A DNA stretch of 64,000 bases from an uncultured Chthonomonas sp. (GTDB lineage: Bacteria > Armatimonadota > Chthonomonadetes > Chthonomonadales > CAJBBX01): positions 37,707-101,706 of the forward strand of contig CAJBBX010000098.1 in NCBI GenBank assembly GCA_903951425.1, in the 5' to 3' direction. How positions within the stretch are numbered: position 1 is the first letter of the stretch; each line of letters begins with the position of its first letter. The notes beneath the pieces were generated by a model. The model did no database searches, was not told where the DNA came from, and saw only the letters and a program-made list of their open reading frames with translations. A program made the translations under genes and the position numbers. Shown in pieces: positions 24,695 through 32,675 of this stretch.

Positions 24695-27691
24695 TTGCGA
24701 CAAGGGAGCGCCTGGGCCTGCTGTGCCGCGCTGGCGGCCGCAGCGGGAACGGCCGGCGGGCAGGTGACGGTCGCCAACCGGAGCCTCTCCGTCGCCTTCG
24801 ACGCGGCGGGGCGCGTGTGCAGCCTGCGTAACAGGGCCGGCGGCGCGGAAATGCTCCACGGCGCTCCCAGCCTGCCCTTGCGCCTCTACCGGCACACAGG
24901 CAAGGAACTGGTCGAGGCGCCCCTGCGCGTCCGGTCGGCACCGCGGAGCTTGAAGTCGGGCAGGGCCATGACGGTGGAGTACGCCGGCCCCGGCGTGGTG
25001 GCCCGCGTAACCGTCGAGGCGCCGGACCTGTCCGGCCGGACCGACTGGCGGGTGGCCGTCACGAACCAGGGCGGCGACCCCATCGCCGAGGTGATCTTCC
25101 CCGCCTTCGCCGGCGCCCGCGTGGGCGCCACGGGTTCCGATGACTGGCTCGTGCGGCCCAACCGCTACGGCCAGCGCATCCCCGACCCCGAGCGGAACCT
25201 GGAGCGCAAGGAGGGTGAGGTGGTGGACGGCCTCCCCTACGCCGGGTGGTGGAACCAGCCCCGCCTCATCTACCCAGGCAGCGCGGGCATGTTCTGGATG
25301 GACCTGCACGACGCCTCGGGCGGCCTCTACCTGGCCAGCACAGACAAGCGCCTCATCGGCGGCTTCCTGGAGACGAGGCCCGGCGTCGGGCTGGCGCTGG
25401 GCATCGGCAAGTACGTGCGCATCCAGGCCGGCCAGACGCTGGCCCTGCCCGCCGTGGTCGGCATCCATACCGGCGACTGGCGCTGGGGCGCGCGCACCTA
25501 TCGCCGCTGGGCCGAGGGCTTCATGCGCAAGCCCGACGTGCCCGCCTGGGCCCGAGAGATGCCCAACTGGTACTGGCGCGCCATGCTCTGGAGCATGGGC
25601 CCCACGCGGCCGCCGCTCACATCGCCCTTCACCTGGGCCGACCTTGACGGCAAGCTGATGGATGGCGCGCTGGCGCTGGGCTCTTCGGTGGTAGGTCTCG
25701 CCGGGCAGGAGTTCATGGGCCACGACTTCGGCTACTGGTGGCCCGATCCGACGCTGGGCGGCGAGGCGCTCCTCCGCAAGCGGATGGCCAATGTGCGGCG
25801 GCGAGGCGGGCGCGTGGTGCCCTACATCAACCCGATCTACGTCTGGGAGGGCTTCCCCGCCGTGCCCCACGCCGATGACCCCGCCTTCCGGGAGCGCCTG
25901 GCCCAGGCCCCGCCGGACAGCGTCGCCCCGCGCCCGCTCTGGGAGCGCTACCGCCGCGACACGGCAATCAAATACGACGGCGTGGAGAACTACGTGGAGA
26001 CGCACTACTTCGGTAACCTGGCCCAGACCTGCCTGGCCAGCCGACCGTGGCAGGACTACGTCCTCTTCTGGACCCACAAGTACGCCACCGACTACGGCTT
26101 CGCAGGCGTGCAGTGGGATCAGCTCGGGGCCTATCCCAGCCAGTACTGCGCCGACACCTCGCACGGCCACAGCGTCTCCGGAACAGGCGCGCAGGGGATG
26201 CTGCAACTGGCCGACCGCATGTGGGGCGACCCGCGCTACCGCGCGCCGAAGGACTTCTACATCTGGTATGAGGGCGCCTCGGACGTGGCGGCCCAGCGCC
26301 TCCACATGGGCCACGCCGGATACGACATGTGGATGCCCTACAGCTACCCGGAGATGATCGCCTTTACGTTCCCCGGCGCCGTCTTCAGCGGCGAGTACCC
26401 CTCGTTGCCCGGCGTCAGTGGCCCCGCCCTCGTGCGCTACCGGCGTAGCGTGGAGCTGAGCTTCCTCGCTCGCGGCAAGCTGGGCTCCGGCGGCGACGAG
26501 CATGGCCGGAAGATCGAAGCCGTGGGCCGGCTCACCGAGGCGTTGAAGGGGCTCTACTGGTACACGGGCTACCGCGGCGACGAGGGCATCCGGTCGCCTG
26601 TCGGCCTCCGCTTCAGCCTGCTGGAGGTAGATCGCGCCCTCTGCCCCTTCGCCGCCGATCGCACATGGGTTCTACCGTACACGGACACCCGAACCGATCG
26701 AGCCTCCGCCCGCGTGCTGCTGGACCCGAAGGTCATCGGCATCCGAGGACCGGCGCTGGCCACGCTCTACCGAGGCGACGCCCCCGACGCGCCGGTGGCC
26801 GTGCCGCTCCGTCCCGCCGCCGGCGGACGGCTTGAGCTGGCCCTTCCCGCCATGGATGCCGTCAGCCCCTTCAGTCGTGAGCAGGCCTTCTGCGCCGAGG
26901 ACGGGACCACCTCCAGCATCGGCATGGTGGTCCTGAGCGCCGCGCCGCCCCGGCGGCTACGCCTGCTGGGACCGCAATCCGCTCGGCGCGGCCAACCCGT
27001 GACGCTACGGGCCGTGGAGGAGCGCATCGTGGGCGTCGACGCCCACGCTGAGATCGTGGAGGGCAAGCCGACCGTTGGGATGCGTCCGGTGGAGGTGGCC
27101 GACGGCAAGGCCGAGGTCGTCCAGCGCGCCGGGCGGCTGTGCCGGCGCGTGGCCCTGCCCGATGCGCCCTACGCCTACTTCGACGTCACCGATCCCCGCT
27201 TCACCGGCGGCGAGGCCATGGTACAGGTGGAGGTGGAGTACCTTGACGAGGGCACGGGCGCCTTCCGCCTGCAGTACAACTCCAGCGATCCCTTCACCAT
27301 GCCCTACCGCTTCGGCGAGTTCAACCCCGAGCACAAGGCGACCGCGTGGATCCACAAGCGGAACACGGGGCGCTGGCGCACGGCGACACTGACGCTGCCT
27401 GATGCCCGGCTCGCCGGCCTCATGTCGAGTGGAGCCGACCTACGTGTGGACGCCTGGGGCGGCACGCAGTACATCGCCGCGCTCCGCCTGAAGCGGCTGC
27501 AGGTAGCGCGTAAGGCTGTGCCGGGGGCGACCGTGATGGTGGGGACCGACCGCCGCACCACCGGGCGCGACGGATCGCTCACTTACACCTTCGCCGGCGG
27601 CGACCCCGCAGGCTGGTACGTGCTGGACGCCCGCAAGCCGGACCGCAGCGGCCGGCTCCCCACCGGCGGGCGCATCCGGCTAATGGAGTAG
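24695..27691 (+). CDS. Secreted DUF6259-type putative glycoside hydrolase
   Basis: The 998-residue exported protein starts at a TTG 4 nt after the UroD-like stop, with a signal peptide (SAWACCAALAAAAGTAGG). A beta-rich N-terminal part (VANRSLSVAFDAAGRVCSLRN) is followed by a TIM-barrel region with PYINPIYVWEGFP, YATDYGFAGVQWDQLGAYPSQYC and DFYIWYEGASDVAAQRLHMGHAGYDMW, whose Asp and Glu residues are candidates for catalysis. The last 300 residues (from about 730) are beta-sandwich-like and end with a carboxypeptidase-like segment (TGRDGSLTYTFAGGDPAGWYVLDARKP). The DUF6259 assignment is from memory of the barrel pattern. The substrate is unknown; the genome context suggests polysaccharide. Confidence 0.75.
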   Translation: MRQGSAWACCAALAAAAGTAGGQVTVANRSLSVAFDAAGRVCSLRNRAGGAEMLHGAPSLPLRLYRHTGKELVEAPLRVRSAPRSLKSGRAMTVEYAGPGVVARVTVEAPDLSGRTDWRVAVTNQGGDPIAEVIFPAFAGARVGATGSDDWLVRPNRYGQRIPDPERNLERKEGEVVDGLPYAGWWNQPRLIYPGSAGMFWMDLHDASGGLYLASTDKRLIGGFLETRPGVGLALGIGKYVRIQAGQTLALPAVVGIHTGDWRWGARTYRRWAEGFMRKPDVPAWAREMPNWYWRAMLWSMGPTRPPLTSPFTWADLDGKLMDGALALGSSVVGLAGQEFMGHDFGYWWPDPTLGGEALLRKRMANVRRRGGRVVPYINPIYVWEGFPAVPHADDPAFRERLAQAPPDSVAPRPLWERYRRDTAIKYDGVENYVETHYFGNLAQTCLASRPWQDYVLFWTHKYATDYGFAGVQWDQLGAYPSQYCADTSHGHSVSGTGAQGMLQLADRMWGDPRYRAPKDFYIWYEGASDVAAQRLHMGHAGYDMWMPYSYPEMIAFTFPGAVFSGEYPSLPGVSGPALVRYRRSVELSFLARGKLGSGGDEHGRKIEAVGRLTEALKGLYWYTGYRGDEGIRSPVGLRFSLLEVDRALCPFAADRTWVLPYTDTRTDRASARVLLDPKVIGIRGPALATLYRGDAPDAPVAVPLRPAAGGRLELALPAMDAVSPFSREQAFCAEDGTTSSIGMVVLSAAPPRRLRLLGPQSARRGQPVTLRAVEERIVGVDAHAEIVEGKPTVGMRPVEVADGKAEVVQRAGRLCRRVALPDAPYAYFDVTDPRFTGGEAMVQVEVEYLDEGTGAFRLQYNSSDPFTMPYRFGEFNPEHKATAWIHKRNTGRWRTATLTLPDARLAGLMSSGADLRVDAWGGTQYIAALRLKRLQVARKAVPGATVMVGTDRRTTGRDGSLTYTFAGGDPAGWYVLDARKPDRSGRLPTGGRIRLME

Positions 27692-27706
27692 GGCAGACGG
27701 GGCCGG

Positions 27707-28366
27707 CTAAGCGAAAATCAGCGCCTCGAAGTCGGCCGGCCACACCAGCTCCAGCGAGGCCACGATGCGATCGGCCGCCTGCAGTGACGCGGCCGGATGC
27801 GTGGTCGTTACGGCCAGGCAGGCCATGCCTGCAGCCTTGGCCGCCTGCACACCCACAACGGCATCCTCCACCACGGCGCATTGGGCGGGCTCCAGTCCCA
27901 GGCCTGCGCCGGCTTTCAGGAAGACCTCGGGGTCGGGCTTGCCGATCGTCACGTCGCCCGAGCTGACGATGGTCTCGAAGGCGCCCTCCAGCCCGATCAG
28001 CTTCAGCACGAATAGGATGTTCACCATGGGCGTCGAGGAGCCCAGCGCCACGCGGAAGCCCGCGCTCCGCAGTCCGCGCACCAGCCCCACCGCGCCGGGC
28101 AGGGCCTGCAGGTCGTGCTGGGCCAGATCGCGGTAGAGGGCCTCCTTGCGGTCGGAGATGGCCTCTACCTGCTCCGGCGGCAACTCATGGCCGTAGACGT
28201 GGGCCAGCACCGCCCGGTTGGGCATGCCGAAGGTCTTGAGGAAGGCCGCGTCGGTCATCTCGAAGCCGAACTCCGGGCCGGCCAGCCGCCACGATTCGCG
28301 GTGGAAGGATGACGAGTCGATGAGCACGCCATCCATATCGAAGATGACGCCTAGCTGCTTATTCAA
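27707..28366 (-). CDS. HAD-family sugar-phosphate phosphatase / beta-phosphoglucomutase-like
   Basis: The protein has about 219 residues and all four HAD motifs: VIFDMDGVLIDSS (nucleophile Asp), ALGSSTP, GKPDPEVF and VVEDAVVGVQAAKAAGM. The cap between motifs I and II is the small helical type of beta-phosphoglucomutase and related sugar phosphatases. It therefore likely dephosphorylates or isomerises a sugar phosphate in the cytoplasm. The start is a TTG: AGGGGA is 7 nt before the TTG at 28366, while a TTG at 28372 is too close to it. It follows the GH2 gene by about 20 nt on the same strand, so it may process its products. Confidence 0.85.
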   Translation of the reverse strand: MNKQLGVIFDMDGVLIDSSSFHRESWRLAGPEFGFEMTDAAFLKTFGMPNRAVLAHVYGHELPPEQVEAISDRKEALYRDLAQHDLQALPGAVGLVRGLRSAGFRVALGSSTPMVNILFVLKLIGLEGAFETIVSSGDVTIGKPDPEVFLKAGAGLGLEPAQCAVVEDAVVGVQAAKAAGMACLAVTTTHPAASLQAADRIVASLELVWPADFEALIFA

Positions 28367-28390
28367 ATGCAAAGTCCCCTGTCTGTGGTG

Positions 28391-30628
28391 TTAGCGTGAG
28401 CGGGCGGGCGCCGGCGGCTGATCGCTGATGCCCACATCGATGAACTGCCCGCCGGAGGTCAGGCGACAGTGCACGGCGATGACGTTGCCGCCCGGGCGCA
28501 GGGCGGCGAGGGCCGCCGGCGCAATGCCTGCCTCCTCGTAGTCGCCCGCGAAACCCTCGGCCTTGCAGGCCAGGACGCCGTTGATGAAGACCTCGGCGTC
28601 CTCGTCGTGGTGGAGCGTTAGGAAGGGCCCGTGCCAGGGCTTGGCGGGCATCTGCACCGTTCGCCGGAGCCAGATGTCGCCGGTGCGCCATGCGGTGCGG
28701 ACCACCGAGCCGGGTGTGCCCGCCGTGCCGAAGCCGCCGATACCTGAGAGCCACGCGCCTTCGTCGAAGCCGGGCTGGTTCCAGCCATCGGCGGGCCTAT
28801 CGGTGGTGTATCGCCACGGCTGTGGCGCCTGTCTGGAGGTTGGGATCAGCGCACGGACCGGCGGCAGCGCGGCGAGTTTGCCGAGGTTGGCGGCTGCCAT
28901 TTGGGCCAGGTCGGGCTTGACGACGGCTCGGTCATAGGTCATCAGGCCGTTGCACTCGGTCTCCACATCGGTGGTCTGGGTGTAGACGGCGGCGCAGAGG
29001 CCCGGATCGTCCTTCAGCGCCCAGGTACGGCGCAGGAGATCGGCGTAGCGGCTCGTCAGGGCGCGCTGGTCGGCCATGCCGCGGTAGCCCCAGCTCTCGC
29101 TGGACCAGGTATGCCCCTTGATGGCCAGTCCCAGGCCGCCGAACTCGCCCAGCACGGCAGCGCGCGCCGGCTCGGGCTTGGGGCTACCGGGCCCGGGATA
29201 GTTGTGCATGTCGATGACGTCGCCGCAGGCCTTGTCGGTCCAGCCGCTGGCGTTGCTGACGAGTCGCGAGGGGTCGGCCTTCTTCACCCACGCGGTCAGA
29301 CGCTCGGTGTCGTGCTGGCCCCAGCCCTCGTTGAAGACGACCCACATGATGATGCTGGGGTGGTTGCGCTTCTGCTCGATCATGCGCGCCAACTCGACCT
29401 CGAACTGCTTGCGGCCCTCGGGAGTGTTGTTGTCGCCGGCGGGCATATCCTGCCAGATAAGCAGTCCCAGCCGGTCGCACCAGGCGTACCAGCGCTCGGG
29501 CTCCACCTTAACGTGCTTGCGCGCCATGTTCATGCCGAAGCGCTTGGTCATGTCGATATCGTAGCGTAGGGCGGCGTCGGTGGGCGCAGTGTAGATGCCG
29601 TCGGGCCAGAACCCCTGGTCCAGCGGGCCGACCTCCATGACGAACCTGCCGTTGAGCATGAGCCGAGTGATACCGGCCTTGTCCTTGCCGAGACGAATGT
29701 CGCGCATCCCAAAGTAGCTGTCGACGCTGTCAACCACGGTCGCGCCGCGCACCAACTCGACCTTGAGGCCGTAGAGGAAGGGCTTGTCGGGCCACCAGAG
29801 GCGCGGCGCCGGCACCGGCAGCGAGAGATCAACGCCCGGCGCGCCCTGGCACCTGCCCACCGGGCGCGGGCCATCCATTGCGCTGCACCGCACCGTCAGT
29901 CCCGTCGCCGAGCCATCCACGGCTGCACGGACGCGTAACCGCCTGCCGGCCACATCGGGCGTGAGCCGCAGGGAGGTGACGGACGCAACGGGCACGGGCT
30001 CCAGCCAGACAGTCTGCCAGATGCCGGTACAGCCGGTGTAGAAGATGCCGCCCGGCTTGAGCACCTGCTTGCCACGGGGCTGCGGGCCCCTGTCTGACGG
30101 GTCCCACACCCCCACCTGCAGCGCCTGGAGGCCGGAGCCGCTCAGCGCCGGCGTAATGTCCGCGCTGAAGCCGTCGTACCCGCCCTTGTGTTCCGCTACG
30201 ACGCGACCGTTCACGCTGACCCGAGCGTCCCAGTCCACGGCGCCGAAGTGGAGCAGCACGCGCCGCCCCTTCCATGCCGCCGGTACGCGGAAGGTGCGGC
30301 GATACCAGACACGATCCTGGTCAGTCACCTTGCGCATGACGCCCGAAAGGGCCGACTCGACGGGGAAGGGCACGAGGATGCGCTCGGGGTAGACCGAGGG
30401 CTCGGGCGCGTCGGCAGGCGTGATCGCCAGGTCCCACAGGCCATTGAGGTTCAGCCAGCGCGACCGGACCATCTGCGGGCGCGGGTACTCAGGCAACGCC
30501 TTATCTGCGCGCACCTCTGCCGCCCAACGGGTGACAAGAGGGCCCTTGGCGGGACGCCATGTCGCGGGCGATTGGGCGGTAGCCGAAGCCGTCAGGGCCG
30601 CCAGGGCGGCGATAGGCAGCAGGCGCAT
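28391..30628 (-). CDS. Secreted glycoside hydrolase family 2 protein (beta-galactosidase/glucuronidase-like)
   Basis: The 745-residue exported enzyme has a signal peptide (RLLPIAALAALTASATAQ), a jelly-roll sugar-binding domain (about 50-210, LNLNGLWDLAI; WYRRTFRVP), an Ig-like domain (about 215-310) and a TIM barrel (about 310-600). The catalytic acid/base is Glu434 in VVFNEGWGQH and the nucleophile is Glu495 in VLGEFGGLG, both in the standard GH2 context. A C-terminal galactose-binding-like domain (about 620-735, LTLHHDEDAEVFINGVLA) follows. GGGAGG precedes the ATG at 30628. The HAD phosphatase gene is downstream. Galactosidase, glucuronidase and mannosidase activities cannot be told apart by eye. 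Confidence 0.9.
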   Translation of the reverse strand: MRLLPIAALAALTASATAQSPATWRPAKGPLVTRWAAEVRADKALPEYPRPQMVRSRWLNLNGLWDLAITPADAPEPSVYPERILVPFPVESALSGVMRKVTDQDRVWYRRTFRVPAAWKGRRVLLHFGAVDWDARVSVNGRVVAEHKGGYDGFSADITPALSGSGLQALQVGVWDPSDRGPQPRGKQVLKPGGIFYTGCTGIWQTVWLEPVPVASVTSLRLTPDVAGRRLRVRAAVDGSATGLTVRCSAMDGPRPVGRCQGAPGVDLSLPVPAPRLWWPDKPFLYGLKVELVRGATVVDSVDSYFGMRDIRLGKDKAGITRLMLNGRFVMEVGPLDQGFWPDGIYTAPTDAALRYDIDMTKRFGMNMARKHVKVEPERWYAWCDRLGLLIWQDMPAGDNNTPEGRKQFEVELARMIEQKRNHPSIIMWVVFNEGWGQHDTERLTAWVKKADPSRLVSNASGWTDKACGDVIDMHNYPGPGSPKPEPARAAVLGEFGGLGLAIKGHTWSSESWGYRGMADQRALTSRYADLLRRTWALKDDPGLCAAVYTQTTDVETECNGLMTYDRAVVKPDLAQMAAANLGKLAALPPVRALIPTSRQAPQPWRYTTDRPADGWNQPGFDEGAWLSGIGGFGTAGTPGSVVRTAWRTGDIWLRRTVQMPAKPWHGPFLTLHHDEDAEVFINGVLACKAEGFAGDYEEAGIAPAALAALRPGGNVIAVHCRLTSGGQFIDVGISDQPPAPARSR

Positions 30629-30730
30629 AGTGATCCTCCCGTTGCGCGCATCAGGTCTTGGGGGTGCGGCAGTCGACGCGCCGGACGGCGTCATCGTCTC
30701 CATGCCGCCCTTAGTGTAGCCCCGCCGCCG

Positions 30731-30772
30731 CAAAAGGGAGACGCCCGCCAACCCCTGGTGGGATCGGCGGGC
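30731..30772 (-). terminator. Terminator downstream of the large surface-protein frame
   Basis: On the minus strand GCCCGCC pairs with GGCGGGC, with a second GATCCC/GGGGTT stem inside, followed by CTCCCTTTTG. It lies 26 nt past the stop at 30798. Confidence 0.75.
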
Positions 30773-30797
30773 GCGTTTGAGCAGGCGTCCGACGGCC

Positions 30798-32582
30798 CTA
30801 CGGAACGACGGTAAGTGTGCCGGTGTTGGTCGCCGCGTTGTACTGGTCGTCGCCGGCGTAGGACATCGTCTGGGTCAGTGCCCCGGCAGATGAGGGCACG
30901 TAGGCCGCCCACGCCTTGCCGTCCGCGGCCGTCGAAACGGTAGCGACCGTGGTGGTGGCGATGCGGAACTCAATCGGCTTGGAGGCCATGGGAAGCAGGT
31001 CGCCGTTCGGCCGATAATCATAGAGATAGCAGGTGAGCTTCGTTGAGACGGTGCGCGTAGCCCCGTGGCTGTGGACCCAGATGTAGGTGTTCTTCTTGGC
31101 GGCCAGCACCTGCAGCGTTCCAGTGTTGGTGGTCGCGGGCCAGTCGGCATCGCCGGCGAAACTGACCGTCAGTGTGTGGTTGCCCACTGCCGTGGCGGGT
31201 GGAACCGTGTAGGTGAGCGCTGCCTTGCCGTAGGTCCCCACTGTGGGCGCGCTACCGATGGTCGTGCCGCCCAGTGAGTAGGTCAGCGTCTTGCCCGGGA
31301 TCCCGTAGAGCGCGGCGCCTTCCCAGAGGTAGGCCACCAGGCTGCATCGGTCGCCGGCGTACGCCTTGCCGCCGACCACGGAGATGTGGGTGGTGATGGG
31401 CAGGTTGACTACAATGGAGGTCTCACATGGCGCGTGTACCCCATCGCCCTGGAACCTGGCATAGATGGTGCAGGTTCGCTGGCGGGCGGGAACATCCCAG
31501 TAGAGCTCGGCGATGCCGTCCACATTGGTCACGTCATCGAACGTCGAGGCGTCCGGAAGCGTATAGCGGACCGTTCCGTTGGGGACGGCCTGGCCGGCGG
31601 TGGTCGTGGTCGTCGTGGGCACGTAGCACATATTCCCCACGAGCCATGCGTCTGCGGTGTCGGCGACGATCTGCGTACCGACGCGGCTGATCGTCACGTC
31701 GCCGGTATCGGAGATCGGCATGTACTCGGTGTTGCCCTCGAATGCTGCGGTGTAGGTCAGGGCCCCATAGGTGCCGCTGGGCGGGGTGTACGAGACCGTG
31801 GCTACCCCCGAAGCGTTGGTGGTGCCGGTGAGGGTCTGTCCATCGGGTGTGGTGAACTTCACCGCAACGCCGGCGACCGGAGTTCCGTTCCAGGTCAGCG
31901 TGGCCGTCAGGCTGATGGGCTGGAGGACCGTGCCGACGGCCGTGCCCGCATTGATGGCCGTGAGGCCCCGGATCGTGATGTTCGCGGTGCCGGTCGTGGC
32001 CACGGATCCGTCATACGCCTCATAGGTGAATGAGTCTGTTCCCTTGTAGGTAGTCGAGGAGGGCTTGTAGGTGAAGGAGCCGTCTGGGTTCAGGGTCACC
32101 GAGCCGTGTGCCGGAGTGGAGGCGTTGCGCGCAGTCAGGGCTGAGGGACCGTCCGGGTCTGTGGCGCCCGTCAGGATGCCGGGTGACGTGACCGTGAGCG
32201 TGCCGTCAGCGTCCACGGTGTATGAGTTCGGGCCGACCGTGGGCGGATCGTTCACTGCTGCCACATTGAGCGTAACCGTCGCGGGGGCGCTATCGACCGT
32301 GGCGTCGTTCACCTTGAAGGTGAAGCTGTCTGAGCCGCTGTATTCGGTCGATGGGGTGTAGGTCCAGCTACTGCCGGAGCCGGTGAGGATACCGTGCGTC
32401 GGCTGCGTGACGACCGCGTAGGTGAGTGCGTTGCCGTCGGCGTCGGAGCCTGCGAGGGTGATGGCCTTGGCGATGTCCTCGGTGACGCTGACCGTCTGCG
32501 GCGTGGCAATGGGAGCGTCGTTCACCGCCCCGACCGTGATCGAGACCGTCGCCGGCGCGCTCGTCGCAACATCGTCGGCCAC
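30798..32582 (-). CDS. C-terminal part of an interrupted surface protein: cadherin-like and Ig-like repeats
   Basis: This frame is continuous in phase with the SBBP-repeat gene upstream (32673-34856), but two stop codons separate them. As drawn it would start at a GTG at 32582, inside a repeat, with no signal peptide and no ribosome site, so independent translation is doubtful. It holds two cadherin-like repeats (VNDAPIATPQTVSVTEDIAKAITLAGSDADGNALTYAV and VNDPPTVGPNSYTVDADGTL), each with the Asp-rich calcium pattern, then four or five bacterial Ig-like domains with NGTPVAGVAVKFTTPDG and GKTLTYSLGG type motifs ending in VSFAGDADWPAT. The Ig modules resemble those of the exoprotein at 55391-56980. 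Two Cys pairs (LVGNMCY, RQRTCTIYARF) are unusual for such adhesins. Confidence 0.7.
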   Translation of the reverse strand: MADDVATSAPATVSITVGAVNDAPIATPQTVSVTEDIAKAITLAGSDADGNALTYAVVTQPTHGILTGSGSSWTYTPSTEYSGSDSFTFKVNDATVDSAPATVTLNVAAVNDPPTVGPNSYTVDADGTLTVTSPGILTGATDPDGPSALTARNASTPAHGSVTLNPDGSFTYKPSSTTYKGTDSFTYEAYDGSVATTGTANITIRGLTAINAGTAVGTVLQPISLTATLTWNGTPVAGVAVKFTTPDGQTLTGTTNASGVATVSYTPPSGTYGALTYTAAFEGNTEYMPISDTGDVTISRVGTQIVADTADAWLVGNMCYVPTTTTTTAGQAVPNGTVRYTLPDASTFDDVTNVDGIAELYWDVPARQRTCTIYARFQGDGVHAPCETSIVVNLPITTHISVVGGKAYAGDRCSLVAYLWEGAALYGIPGKTLTYSLGGTTIGSAPTVGTYGKAALTYTVPPATAVGNHTLTVSFAGDADWPATTNTGTLQVLAAKKNTYIWVHSHGATRTVSTKLTCYLYDYRPNGDLLPMASKPIEFRIATTTVATVSTAADGKAWAAYVPSSAGALTQTMSYAGDDQYNAATNTGTLTVVP

Positions 32583-32675
32583 CGTGAACGTGAAGCTGTC
32601 CGGGCCGTTTTAGTCGGCGTTCGGCGTGTAAGTCCAGCTGCTGCCCGAACCCGTAAGGAACCCGTGGGACGGCTA
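32583..32675 (-). other. Inter-frame segment with two in-frame stop codons
   Basis: Reading on in frame from the SBBP gene gives TAG at 32673-32675, then 20 sense codons that match the next cadherin-like repeat (PSHGFLTGSGSSWTYTP against PTHGILTGSGSSWTYTP), TAA at 32610-32612, then NGPDSFTFTVADD. The stops stand where the parallel repeat has Gln and Tyr, so each is one base from a sense codon. Frame and repeat structure are otherwise intact. Confidence 0.85.

Noticed and set aside
32610..32675. Stop codons read as selenocysteine or pyrrolysine
   Set aside because: The stops are TAG and TAA at Gln and Tyr positions; no SECIS-like stem or pyl gene is in view.
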